From: DASZMJ01 sp035551935
GTDB lineage: Bacteria; Planctomycetota; Planctomycetia; Isosphaerales; Isosphaeraceae
Direction of reading: 5' to 3'
Length of the DNA stretch: 18,236 nucleotides
Assembly: GCA_035551935.1 (NCBI GenBank)
Contig: DASZMJ010000065.1
Span: forward strand, 1-18,236
Below the pieces are notes generated by a model, which saw only the letters and a program-made list of their open reading frames with translations, did no database searches and was not told the DNA's origin. How positions within the stretch are numbered: the stretch's first letter is position 1; each line of letters opens with the position of its first letter. The translations under genes and the position numbers were made by a program. This document shows, piece by piece, positions 6,473-13,472 of this stretch.

Positions 6473-7924
6473 ATGAGCCTCGCAGCGCGTCGAATCGCGT
6501 GGTTCTCCCCGATGATGCTGGCCGTCGCCGTCGCGATCCCGACCACCACGACGGCCGACGGGCCGAAGGCGGCCGAGGGGGCGTTCGTCGTCGAGCCGTA
6601 CCTCCAGCTCGGCGACGCGCCGACCTTGCGGCCGGGCGGGGGCCTGGACCTGCTCTGGCAGGCGGAGCCGGTCGCGACCGATTGGGGGGTCGAGTACCGG
6701 CCGGGCCCGGGCGCGGCGTGGCGGAAGGCCGAGACGCCGGCGTCGAGGCGGATCGCCGTGGCGGGGGTCGCGCCGTACCTGGCGTTCCGCGCCGAGTTGA
6801 AGGGCCTGGCGCGGGGGGGGACGTTCGCCTACCGCGTCCGTCGCGGCGGCGAGGTCGTCTTCGAGGCCGAGGGCAAGGCGCGGAAGGGGCCGGACCAGCC
6901 CTATCGGTTCGTGGCCTTCGGCGACTGCGCCGCCGGCACGCCCGAGCAGAGGCAGGTCGCCTACCGGACGTTCCTCGAGAAGCCGGACTTCGTCATGATC
7001 ACCGGCGACATCGTTTATAGCCGCGGGCAGGCGTCCGAGTACCGCAAGATGTTCTGGCCGGTCTACAACGCCGACGAGGCGCGGCCGGACCTCGGGGCGC
7101 CACTGCTGCGGTCGACGCTCTTCGTGGCCGCGCCGGGCAACCACGACGTGGCGACGCGCGACCTGGGCAAGTACCCCGACGGCCTCGCCTACTTCTACAA
7201 CTGGGACCAGCCCACCAACGGCCCGGCCGTCGACGCCGAGGGGGGCCCGCTGGTGCCGATGCTCTACGGGCCCGTCGCGAACAAGGCGGCGTTCCTCGCG
7301 GCGGCGGGCCGATCGTATCCGAGGATGGTCAACTTCTCGTTCGACTACGGCAACGCGCACTGGACCGTCCTCGACGCCAACCCGTACGTCGACTGGCGGC
7401 ATGGCGGGCTCCGCGACTGGGTGGCGCGCGACCTGGCCGCGGCGAAGGACGCCACCTGGCGGTTCGTCGCCTTCCACCACCCCGGCTTCAACTCGTCGAA
7501 GACCCACTTCGAGCAGCAGAAGATGCGCCTGCTGGCCGAGGTCTTCGAGGCCGGCAAGGTCGACGTCGCCTTCTGCGGCCACGTCCACAACTATCAGCGC
7601 ACCTTCCCGCTCACCTTCATCCCCCAGGGCGAGCCCGACGACCGCGGCCGCGTCGCCGGCCGCTGGACGCTCGACAGGTCGTTCGACGGCAAGGCGAACA
7701 CCCGCCCCAACGGCATCCTCTACCTCGTCACCGGCGCCGGCGGCCAGCACCTGTACAACCCCGAGCAGCACGACGACCCGAAGTCCTGGCAGGAGTTCAC
7801 CTACAAGTTCAACTCGAAGGTCCACTCGCTGACCGTCGCCGACGTCGTCGGCAAGACGCTGACCGTCCGCCAGGTCGCCGCCGACGGCAAGGAGATCGAC
7901 CGCTTCGTCGTCACCAAGCCCTGA
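6473..7924 (+). CDS. Secreted purple-acid-phosphatase-like metallophosphoesterase
   Basis: A 483-residue protein with an N-terminal signal peptide (basic start, hydrophobic 9-22, probable cleavage near 28). Residues about 35-135 form the fibronectin-like N-domain of bacterial purple acid phosphatases. The catalytic domain holds the five metallophosphoesterase motifs in order: GDC (D151), GDIVY (D179, Y182), GNHD (N223, H224, D225), AFHHP (H335/H336) and GHVHNYQR (H370, H372). The tyrosine of GDxxY and the GHVHxYxR block point to a purple-acid-phosphatase-type dinuclear metal site rather than a nucleotidase. It is expected to hydrolyse phosphate esters outside the cytoplasm; the natural substrate is unknown. 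GGAG lies about 9 nt before the ATG. The gene is followed on the same strand by the CE15 esterase after a GC hairpin. Confidence 0.9.
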   Translation: MSLAARRIAWFSPMMLAVAVAIPTTTTADGPKAAEGAFVVEPYLQLGDAPTLRPGGGLDLLWQAEPVATDWGVEYRPGPGAAWRKAETPASRRIAVAGVAPYLAFRAELKGLARGGTFAYRVRRGGEVVFEAEGKARKGPDQPYRFVAFGDCAAGTPEQRQVAYRTFLEKPDFVMITGDIVYSRGQASEYRKMFWPVYNADEARPDLGAPLLRSTLFVAAPGNHDVATRDLGKYPDGLAYFYNWDQPTNGPAVDAEGGPLVPMLYGPVANKAAFLAAAGRSYPRMVNFSFDYGNAHWTVLDANPYVDWRHGGLRDWVARDLAAAKDATWRFVAFHHPGFNSSKTHFEQQKMRLLAEVFEAGKVDVAFCGHVHNYQRTFPLTFIPQGEPDDRGRVAGRWTLDRSFDGKANTRPNGILYLVTGAGGQHLYNPEQHDDPKSWQEFTYKFNSKVHSLTVADVVGKTLTVRQVAADGKEIDRFVVTKP

Positions 7925-7939
7925 CCCGTCCTGGCCCCC

Positions 7940-7974
7940 GGCCCCCGCGCGCGGTAGGCTGCCGCGCGGGGGCC
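7940..7974 (+). terminator. Strong all-GC hairpin between phosphatase and esterase genes
   Basis: A perfect 12-bp stem consisting only of G and C (7940-7951 with 7963-7974, 11-nt loop) begins 15 nt after the phosphatase stop and ends 53 nt before the esterase start. It has no T-tract, so it may attenuate or stabilise rather than fully terminate transcription. Confidence 0.55.
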
Positions 7975-8027
7975 CCTCGACCGATCGCGAGCCGAAGGCC
8001 CCCGAGACCACCCTCGGAGACGACCCA

Positions 8028-9305
8028 ATGACATCGCGAATCGGCACGGCCTTCATCCTCGTGGCGTCCCTCGGCGGCGGGGCGGTCCACGCGCAGCGGC
8101 CGGCGATCCCGGCCAACTACGACGAGTCGAAGGTCGGCAACCACCCCCTGCCCGACCCGCTCGTTAGTCAGAAAGGCGAGCGCGTCCGCGACGCGGAGAC
8201 GTGGTGGAAGCTCCGCCGGCCGGAGATCGTCCGCCTCTTCGAGGAGGACATGTACGGCCGGAGCCCGGCCCGGGCCGACGGCGTGCGCTTCGAGGTCTTC
8301 GACGAGGACGACCACGCCCTGAGTGGCAAGGCGATCCGCAAGCAGTTGGCCATCCATTTCTCCGACAAGAAGGACGGCCCGACGGCGGACATGCTCATGT
8401 ACCTGCCCGCCGCCGCGAAGAAGCCCGTCCCCGTCTTCCTCGTGCTGAGCTTCGTCGGCAACCACAAGGTCAGCCCAGAGCCGGCCATCAAGCTCGGCGC
8501 GTCCTGGGACCGGCAGACGAAGTCGAAGCGGCCGACGCCCGAGAGCGAGCGCGCGAAGGCCGACCTGCCGGAGCTCGACGCGGCCCTCGCGCGCGGCTAC
8601 GGCATCGCCTGGATCTGCTACAACGACATCGAGCCCGACTTCCTCGGCGGCATCGACTTCGGCATCCGGCCCCTCTTCTTCAAGCCGGGCCAGACGACGC
8701 CCGCGCCCGACGATTGGGGCGCGCTGGCCGCCTGGGGCTGGGGCCTGAGCCGGGCGCTCGACTACCTCGAGACCGACAAGGACGTGGATGCCAGGCGCGT
8801 GGCGATCGTCGGCCACTCGCGGCTCGGCAAGACCGTCCTCTGGGCCGGCGCCCGCGACCCCCGGTTCGCGATGGTCCTCGCCAGCGGCTCCGGCGAGGGG
8901 GGCGCCGCCCTCAGCCGCCGCGACTACGGCGAGACCATCAAGCACCTCGTCACCAACTTCCCCTACTGGTTCTGCTCCAACTACCGGAAGTACGCCGACC
9001 ACGTCGCCGACCTCCCCATGGACCAACACATGCTCATCGCCCTGATCGCCCCCCGGCCGGTCTACCTCGCGACGGCCGAGGACGACCGCTGGGCCGACCC
9101 GAAGGGCGAGTTCCTGGCCGCCGTCGCGGCCGGCCCGGTCTATCGCCTCCTGGGCGCGGAGGGCCTGGGGACGGACGAGATGCCGCCGCTGGACAAGCCG
9201 ATCGGGAAAGCGATCGGCTTCCACTACCGCCCCGGCAAGCACGCGGTGACGCCGTATGAGTGGGAGCAGTACCTCCGCTTCGCGGATGCGCATCTGCGAC
9301 AATGA
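8028..9305 (+). CDS. Secreted glucuronoyl esterase, CE15 family
   Basis: A 425-residue alpha/beta hydrolase with a signal peptide ending near HAQ (residues 21-23). CE15 enzymes cleave the ester between 4-O-methyl-glucuronic acid of xylan and lignin alcohols. The hallmark nucleophile motif GHSRLGKT (262-269) places the catalytic serine at 264. GSGEGG (287-292, E290) is the conserved segment after it, and H405 in KHAVTPYEWEQYLRF is the catalytic histidine. The early LLxxDMYGRxP-type segment (EDMYGRSP, 73-80) and the YND (198-200) stretch are also family-typical. Length fits single-domain bacterial CE15 proteins; no carbohydrate-binding module is attached. GGAG is about 9 nt before the ATG. It is oriented like the phosphatase and may share its transcript. 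Confidence in the family is high; activity on true lignin-carbohydrate esters is inferred. Confidence 0.92.
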   Translation: MTSRIGTAFILVASLGGGAVHAQRPAIPANYDESKVGNHPLPDPLVSQKGERVRDAETWWKLRRPEIVRLFEEDMYGRSPARADGVRFEVFDEDDHALSGKAIRKQLAIHFSDKKDGPTADMLMYLPAAAKKPVPVFLVLSFVGNHKVSPEPAIKLGASWDRQTKSKRPTPESERAKADLPELDAALARGYGIAWICYNDIEPDFLGGIDFGIRPLFFKPGQTTPAPDDWGALAAWGWGLSRALDYLETDKDVDARRVAIVGHSRLGKTVLWAGARDPRFAMVLASGSGEGGAALSRRDYGETIKHLVTNFPYWFCSNYRKYADHVADLPMDQHMLIALIAPRPVYLATAEDDRWADPKGEFLAAVAAGPVYRLLGAEGLGTDEMPPLDKPIGKAIGFHYRPGKHAVTPYEWEQYLRFADAHLRQ

Positions 9306-9337
9306 TTCTTAGGAATCCTGATCGGAAATAATCGATT

Positions 9338-9370
9338 CCACGCAGGGCCCGACGTGCGGGCCCTGCGTGG
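9338..9370 (-). terminator. Terminator between convergent esterase and PEP-CTERM genes
   Basis: A perfect 14-bp inverted repeat (9338-9351 with 9357-9370, 5-nt loop) sits between two converging stop codons (9305 and 9387). On the minus strand the stem is followed by AATCGATTATTT, moderately U-rich, so it best serves the PEP-CTERM gene. It can act as a stem for the plus-strand transcript too. Confidence 0.75.
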
Positions 9371-9386
9371 GGTGCGTCCCGGGCGA

Positions 9387-10148
9387 TCACGAGACGTCCT
9401 GGCGGTCGGCCCGGCGTCGGAGGCGGCGGCGGCCGAGGAGGCCGGCGGCGCCGACGGCGGCGAGGGTGAGCGTCGACGGCTCGGGGTTCGGGGCGACCTT
9501 CGCGGGGGCCACGTCGGCCGAGAAGGTGGCCGTCGGCTGGCCTTCCCGGATCTGGTTGACGCCGGCCTTGAAGCTGGCGAGGTAGCCGTCCTTGTCGATC
9601 GCGAGGGCCGGCTCCACGCCCAGGAGCCTGACCCGGTACGACCGGTCCTTGGTCTTGCTGAAGTCGAGGAAGTCGGACGAGAAGTTCACCTTGTGCCCGA
9701 GCGTCGTGTCGCCGAGGAACGTGGCGGCGGTCGAGCCGTCGACGCCACCGATCACGCCGGTCGAGTCCGTGACCCGGAGCAGCAGGCTCTTGCCGTCGAC
9801 GGGCTTCTTGGCGGTGATCGTGATGATGACCTTGTTCAACGGCTGGACGTCGTAGTTCTGGCCCTTGGCGGGGTTACTCGAGGCCGTGTCGGAGGCCGAG
9901 GCCGTGATCGTCTCGACCGCCTGGATGGTCGTCTCCTTGGCGCCGTAGCCGTTGTCCACCAGGAACTGGAAGGAAATGTTCACTTTCTTACTGAAGAATC
10001 CGTAGACCTTCTTGTTCGAGTTGTTGACGAAGTTGTAGGCCGGGTTGACCGAGGCCTGGTCGAACGTGGCGAACGGGATGAGGTCGGCGTGGGCGGCCGT
10101 CGCCAGGGCCAGGGCCCCGACGGCCGCGAGCAAGGCTCTCCGGAGCAT
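9387..10148 (-). CDS. PEP-CTERM sorting domain protein
   Basis: A 253-residue exported protein. Signal peptide MLRRALLAAVGALALATAAHA (residues 1-21) with an AHA cleavage site; a mature domain rich in beta strands, Asn, Thr and Lys (22-215); and a C-terminal PEP-CTERM tail: NPEPST (221-226), a hydrophobic helix (227-239) and a basic end (RRRLRRR, 240-246). PEP-CTERM tails are recognised by exosortase and direct proteins to the envelope or extracellular matrix. The body has no domain I recognise; a role in surface structure or matrix is inferred only from the tail. Its lysine and asparagine content is higher than in neighbouring cytoplasmic proteins, as expected for an exported beta protein. 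It lies downstream of the SDR gene on the same strand with a 144-nt gap holding a large hairpin. No exosortase is in the window. Confidence 0.88.
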   Translation of the reverse strand: MLRRALLAAVGALALATAAHADLIPFATFDQASVNPAYNFVNNSNKKVYGFFSKKVNISFQFLVDNGYGAKETTIQAVETITASASDTASSNPAKGQNYDVQPLNKVIITITAKKPVDGKSLLLRVTDSTGVIGGVDGSTAATFLGDTTLGHKVNFSSDFLDFSKTKDRSYRVRLLGVEPALAIDKDGYLASFKAGVNQIREGQPTATFSADVAPAKVAPNPEPSTLTLAAVGAAGLLGRRRLRRRADRQDVS

Positions 10149-10182
10149 GGTCGGCCCCCGATCGGCGGGCCCTCGGGGCCCG

Positions 10183-10222
10183 GGCCCGCGGCGTCGCCGG
10201 ACGACCGGCGAGGCCGCGGGCC
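10183..10222 (-). other. Two-tier GC hairpin between SDR and PEP-CTERM genes
   Basis: An outer perfect 10-bp stem (10183-10192 with 10213-10222), one G-G mismatch, and an inner perfect 7-bp stem (10194-10200 with 10205-10211) close on a 4-nt loop. It lies between the SDR stop at 10293 and the PEP-CTERM start at 10148 on the same strand. It could end the SDR transcript or form a structured leader for the PEP-CTERM mRNA. There is no U-tract. Confidence 0.6.
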
Positions 10223-10292
10223 TTCGGGTGGGGCCCCGGGACTCCGCATGAGGGTGTATCCCCGTCGCGAGGGCCGACCGGAACCGGGCCCT

Positions 10293-11309
10293 TCAGCCCG
10301 ACGTGCCCGGCCTGGCCGGGGCCGGGACCTGGCGGGTCAGCCACTCGGCGACGCGGCCGGGGACATGCTCGCCTCGGATGGCCGGCATCGGCCCCGAGGC
10401 GCGCGGCAAGGCGGCGCCGAGCAGGGCGAGGGTCTCGGCGCTCCAGCTCGGGAAGAGCGCGTCGAGCGGCGCCCGGAGGTTCGCCTGCCAGCCGACGTTG
10501 ACCTCGGGGTCGCCGTCGAGGACCGCCCGCCAGAGCGCCCGCGCCACGTGCTCGGCCGAGGCCGAGACGCCGGGGATCGTGTCGCTGAGCGCGAACATCG
10601 CGTATTCGGCCTCGGCCCGCCCCTTGATCCAGGCGTGCGCGTGCCCGCCGGTCCGCATCGTGCTCGGGTAGATGCCGGTCACGAGGATGCCGTCCTTCGC
10701 CACCTCGGTCCGCAGGCCCTTCGTGAACCCGGCCAGCGCGAACTTGCTCGACGTGTACGGCAGCAGGTGCGGTACCGGCATCTTGCCGCCGACCGACACC
10801 ACGTTGGCGATCCGGCCGAATCGACGTGCCTGCATGTGAGGCAAGACGGCCAGCGTGCAGTAGACCGCCCCCCAGAAGTTCGTCGCCAACGCCGCCCGGA
10901 AGTCTTCGATCGTCATCGTCTCGACCGGCCCGACCTGGATGATGCCGGCGTTGTTGACGAGGATGTCGACGCGGCCATGCCTTCGAATCGCGTGATCGAT
11001 GAGCCTGTTGCACTGGTCGGGGTCGGCCACGTCGGTCGGCACGGCGAGGACGTCGCGGGCGCCGTGGGCGATCAGGTCGGCCTCGGCCGCGCGGAGGGTC
11101 GCCTCGTCCCTGGCCGCGAGGACCAATCGAGCCCCCCCCTCGGCCGCCTGGCGGGCGACGATCAGGCCGTGGCCGGTCGAGGCGCCGGTGACGACGACGA
11201 CCTTGTCGTCGAGCGTGATCCGCCTGCGCGCCCGGAGCAACTGCCGGGCCCCCCACGCCAGGCCGACGCCGGCGACCGTCCCGAGCAGCACCTTGTCCCG
11301 CGTCTTCAT
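10293..11309 (-). CDS. Membrane-anchored short-chain dehydrogenase/reductase
   Basis: A 338-residue SDR. A short hydrophobic N-terminal segment (residues 7-20) followed by RARRR looks like a membrane anchor with a cytoplasmic catalytic part. Classical SDR motifs are present: TGASTGHG (41-48; the usual isoleucine before the last glycine is histidine), NNAG (119-122), an Asn in ATNFWG (about 144), S172, and YTSSK (Y185, K189) with the correct S-x12-Y spacing. It should carry out NAD(P)-dependent oxidoreduction of an alcohol or ketone; the substrate is unknown. The C-terminal 90 residues extend beyond the classical fold. GGGGAGG lies 6 nt before the ATG at 11309, which decides this start over longer open frames. 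A candidate extended -10 (TGGTATACC, 11364-11356) lies about 47 nt upstream. Confidence 0.88.
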   Translation of the reverse strand: MKTRDKVLLGTVAGVGLAWGARQLLRARRRITLDDKVVVVTGASTGHGLIVARQAAEGGARLVLAARDEATLRAAEADLIAHGARDVLAVPTDVADPDQCNRLIDHAIRRHGRVDILVNNAGIIQVGPVETMTIEDFRAALATNFWGAVYCTLAVLPHMQARRFGRIANVVSVGGKMPVPHLLPYTSSKFALAGFTKGLRTEVAKDGILVTGIYPSTMRTGGHAHAWIKGRAEAEYAMFALSDTIPGVSASAEHVARALWRAVLDGDPEVNVGWQANLRAPLDALFPSWSAETLALLGAALPRASGPMPAIRGEHVPGRVAEWLTRQVPAPARPGTSG

Positions 11310-11355
11310 CGCGAACCTCCCCGGGCGCCCCGGGCGGCCAGGCCGCGCCACGGCC

Positions 11356-11364
11356 GGTATACCA
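11356..11364 (-). promoter_or_regulatory. Possible extended -10 element for the SDR gene
   Basis: On the minus strand TGGTATACC carries a TG one base before a TATA-like hexamer, about 47 nt before the SDR start. No good -35 is visible at 17 nt. This is a low-confidence call based only on the hexamer. Confidence 0.3.
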
Positions 11365-11459
11365 GCAAAGCCGGTGCCTCGGACGACGGCCGCCCGCCCT
11401 GCTCGCGGGAGCGGTCGGGACGGTCGGCACGGCAACGCGCCGGCCGGGGGCCCGACGAA

Positions 11460-11488
11460 TTGAGCGCGGGGGCCGGCTCTGGTATTGT
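11460..11488 (+). promoter_or_regulatory. Candidate sigma70-like promoter for the kinase gene
   Basis: TTGAGC (11460-11465), a 17-nt spacer and TATTGT (11483-11488), each matching consensus at four of six positions with ideal spacing. The predicted start of transcription near 11495 would give a leader of about 40 nt before the ATG at 11536. Confidence 0.4.
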
Positions 11489-11535
11489 CGTTCGGGTCGG
11501 CCCATCTCCAACCTTCCACCCCGTTTCGAGCGGCC

Positions 11536-12813
11536 ATGGCGAGTCACGAGACGTCGGCGGCGGCCGGCAACGGCCCGTCGGACCTGCTGCCGGTGATCAA
11601 GCGGTCGGGCGTCTTGACCGAGCGCCAGTTCGCCGACGTGCGCGCCAAGGTCCTCCGCGGCGATTACCCGTACGACCCGCAGGCGCTGGCCGAGCAGCTC
11701 GTGCACGACCGGGTCCTGACCGACTACCAGGCCCGGCGGTTCCTGAGCAACAAGTCGCACGGCCTGACCGTCGGCCGCTACGTGATCCTCGACCGGATCG
11801 GCTCGGGCTCGATGGGCCGGGTGTACAAGGCGCACCACCTGCTGATGGGCCGGGTCGTGGCGCTCAAGATCATCGCGCCGGAGATCGCCTCGAACGCCAA
11901 GGTCGTGGCGCGGTTCCAGCGCGAGATGCGGGTCGTCGGCAAGCTCGACCACCCCAACGTCGTCCGCGCCTTCGACGCCGACCAGATCGGCAACGTGCTG
12001 TACATCGTGATGGAGTACGTCTCCGGCAAGAGCCTCGGCCACCTGCTCCGGTCCGACGGGCCGCTGTCGCCGGCCGACGTCGCCAACTTCGCCGCGCAGG
12101 CGGCCCGGGGCCTGGCCCACGCGCACGAGCAGGGGATCGTCCACCGCGACATCAAGCCGTCGAACCTGCTGCTGAACCGCGACCGGCAGGTCAAGGTGCT
12201 CGACCTGGGCCTCGCGGCCCTGATGGAGGGGGACGCCAGCGTCACGTTCGCCACCGCCGACGGCATCGCGGTCGGCACGGTCGATTACATGTCGCCCGAG
12301 CAGGCCTCCGGCAAGGACGTCGACGGCCGGAGCGACCAGTACAGCCTCGGCTGCGCGATGTACCACCTGCTGACCGGCCGCGTCCCGTTCCCCGGCGACT
12401 CGCCGATCGAACGGCTGGGCCTCCGGATCAGCGGCCGGCCGGTGCCCGTCCTCGAGGCCCGGGCCGACGTGCCCGCGCCCCTGGTCCGGGTCCTCGATCG
12501 CCTGATGGCCCATCGCCCCGCCGACCGTTTCTCCACCGCCGCCGACGCCGCCGACGCCTTGCAGGCCCTCTTCCGCAAGCCCGCCCCGCCTTCCCCCGCG
12601 ATCAAGCCGACCCATCCCACGCCGACCCCGCGCCCCGCGGCCCCGCCGCCGCCCCAGGTCGTCACCGTCCGTCCCGAGTACCCGGCCTGGTTCGTGCCCG
12701 TCGCCTCCCTCGCCGAGCGCTCGCCCGCCGCGATCCTCTCGGTCGTGCTCGCGGCCGTCCTCGCGACCTTCAGCCTCGGGTTCGTCCTCGCCTGGCTCTT
12801 GTTCCGGCGCTGA
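11536..12813 (+). CDS. Hanks-type serine/threonine protein kinase with C-terminal membrane anchor
   Basis: A 425-residue kinase. Residues 15-75 form a small helical region (LLPVIKRSGVLTERQF ... LTDYQARRFL) common in front of planctomycete kinases. The kinase domain runs about 82-345: glycine loop GSGSMG (89-94), VALK with K111, HRDIKPSN (203-210, catalytic D205), DLG in place of DFG (223-225) and SPEQ (253-256). All catalytic residues are present, so it should be active. A Pro/Thr-rich linker (349-374) leads to a single hydrophobic helix (about 397-422) ending in FRR, so the kinase domain faces the cytoplasm. No extracellular sensor domain follows, unlike PknB with PASTA repeats. The in-frame start at 11485 is rejected because it overlaps the promoter; neither start has a strong Shine-Dalgarno. 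Confidence 0.92.
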   Translation: MASHETSAAAGNGPSDLLPVIKRSGVLTERQFADVRAKVLRGDYPYDPQALAEQLVHDRVLTDYQARRFLSNKSHGLTVGRYVILDRIGSGSMGRVYKAHHLLMGRVVALKIIAPEIASNAKVVARFQREMRVVGKLDHPNVVRAFDADQIGNVLYIVMEYVSGKSLGHLLRSDGPLSPADVANFAAQAARGLAHAHEQGIVHRDIKPSNLLLNRDRQVKVLDLGLAALMEGDASVTFATADGIAVGTVDYMSPEQASGKDVDGRSDQYSLGCAMYHLLTGRVPFPGDSPIERLGLRISGRPVPVLEARADVPAPLVRVLDRLMAHRPADRFSTAADAADALQALFRKPAPPSPAIKPTHPTPTPRPAAPPPPQVVTVRPEYPAWFVPVASLAERSPAAILSVVLAAVLATFSLGFVLAWLLFRR

Positions 12814-12827
12814 CGTCCGGCCGTCAG
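12810..12827. other. Small inverted repeat holding both convergent stop codons
   Basis: A 6-bp inverted repeat (12810-12815 with 12822-12827, 6-nt loop) contains the kinase TGA on one strand and the toxin TGA on the other. The two genes converge with only 10 nt between stops, and no larger terminator is present. The stem is too short to be a strong terminator by itself. Confidence 0.4.
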
Positions 12828-13156
12828 TCCCCGTCGCCGACGTCGTCGAGGAGGCTGTCGACGTCGCGCGCCCCGTGGAGGACGCGGACGACCTCGATGC
12901 GGTCGTCGAACGTCAGGTAGAAGACGAGGTGGTTCCTGAACCGGGGGACCCGGACGCAACGCAGTCGCGCCAGCGCCGGGTCGGCCACCGGGTACGGCGC
13001 CCCGATGTCGGGTCGGGCGGCGATCTGGAGGGAAATGCGCTCCAGGGCCTGGAGGAACCGCTCCGAGGTCGTCGGTCGATCGCGGGCGAGGCCGAGGGCG
13101 ATCTCGGCGATGTCGCGACGCGCCCCGGGGCGGCGTAAGACCTCGCGGTGGATCAC
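12824..13156 (-). CDS. RelE/ParE-family toxin
   Basis: A 110-residue protein of the ParE type. It begins with the typical helical part (RRDIAEIALGLARD, RFLQALERISLQIAARPDIG), then VRVPRFRNHLVFYLTFDDRIEVVRVLHGARDVDSLL (about 68-103), the family's C-terminal beta-sheet with the HGARD signature. ParE proteins poison DNA gyrase, whereas RelE proteins cut mRNA at the ribosome; the absence of RelE catalytic residues cannot be settled by eye, but the ParE pattern fits better. The start is a GTG overlapping the antitoxin stop by 4 nt (GTGA), a usual arrangement for coupled antitoxin-toxin pairs. Confidence 0.88.
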   Translation of the reverse strand: MIHREVLRRPGARRDIAEIALGLARDRPTTSERFLQALERISLQIAARPDIGAPYPVADPALARLRCVRVPRFRNHLVFYLTFDDRIEVVRVLHGARDVDSLLDDVGDGD

Positions 13157-13422
13157 GCGACGTTGCCCCGCTCCTTCGAGAGACGTTCCTCGACCTCGCG
13201 CCGGATGCTCGCCCACTCCTCGGCGTCGAGCCGGGTCGGCTCGCCCGAGTTGAGGCCGTCGAGCAGGAGCTGCTCGACCTGCCGCCGCCGCTCGCTTCGA
13301 CGGTAAGCCTTGAGAATGATTTCGGCGACGAAGTCGCCGGGAGACTCGTACCCCTCCCGCGCGGATTGTTCCTCGACGAACGCGCGGAGGTCGTCGGTCA
13401 GCTCGACGGTCAAGGTCGCCAT
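13153..13422 (-). CDS. ParD-like ribbon-helix-helix antitoxin
   Basis: An 89-residue protein: an N-terminal strand (ATLTVELTDDLRAFVEEQ) and helices (YESPGDFVAEIILKAYRR) matching the ParD/CopG ribbon-helix-helix fold, followed by a charged tail (EQLLLDGLNSGEPTRLDAEEWASI) that would wrap the toxin. The SxxDFVxEIIxKA pattern is typical of ParD-type antitoxins. It should bind and neutralise the toxin and repress the shared promoter. GGAGGA lies 7 nt before the ATG at 13422, which decides this start over an upstream ATG at 13452. The pair sits directly after the nucleoside-hydrolase-like gene. Confidence 0.88.
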   Translation of the reverse strand: MATLTVELTDDLRAFVEEQSAREGYESPGDFVAEIILKAYRRSERRRQVEQLLLDGLNSGEPTRLDAEEWASIRREVEERLSKERGNVA

Positions 13423-13443
13423 GGTCGGGTCCTCCTCCGCGCC

Positions 13444-13472
13444 AGGATACATGCGGACAGGAAAGCCGTCAA
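13444..13472 (-). promoter_or_regulatory. Sigma70-like promoter of the toxin-antitoxin pair
   Basis: On the minus strand TTGACG (13472-13467), an exact 17-nt spacer and TATCCT (13449-13444). The -35 matches consensus at five of six positions. It overlaps the stop codon of the upstream nucleoside-hydrolase gene (its TGA is inside the -35) and would start transcription about 15 nt before the antitoxin ATG. The pair can therefore be expressed independently of its upstream neighbour. Confidence 0.55.

Noticed and set aside
6374..8116. A 580-residue minus-strand frame opposite the phosphatase
   Set aside because: The opposite strand encodes all five metallophosphoesterase motifs; this frame has only low-complexity Asp/Val/Arg sequence.
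9988..12615. An 875-residue minus-strand open frame opposite the kinase
   Set aside because: It includes an out-of-frame copy of the SDR and the antisense of the kinase; no domain is recognisable.
9354..12920. A 1188-residue plus-strand open frame spanning the PEP-CTERM, SDR and kinase loci
   Set aside because: It runs antisense to two genes and out of frame through the kinase, where real motifs lie in another frame.
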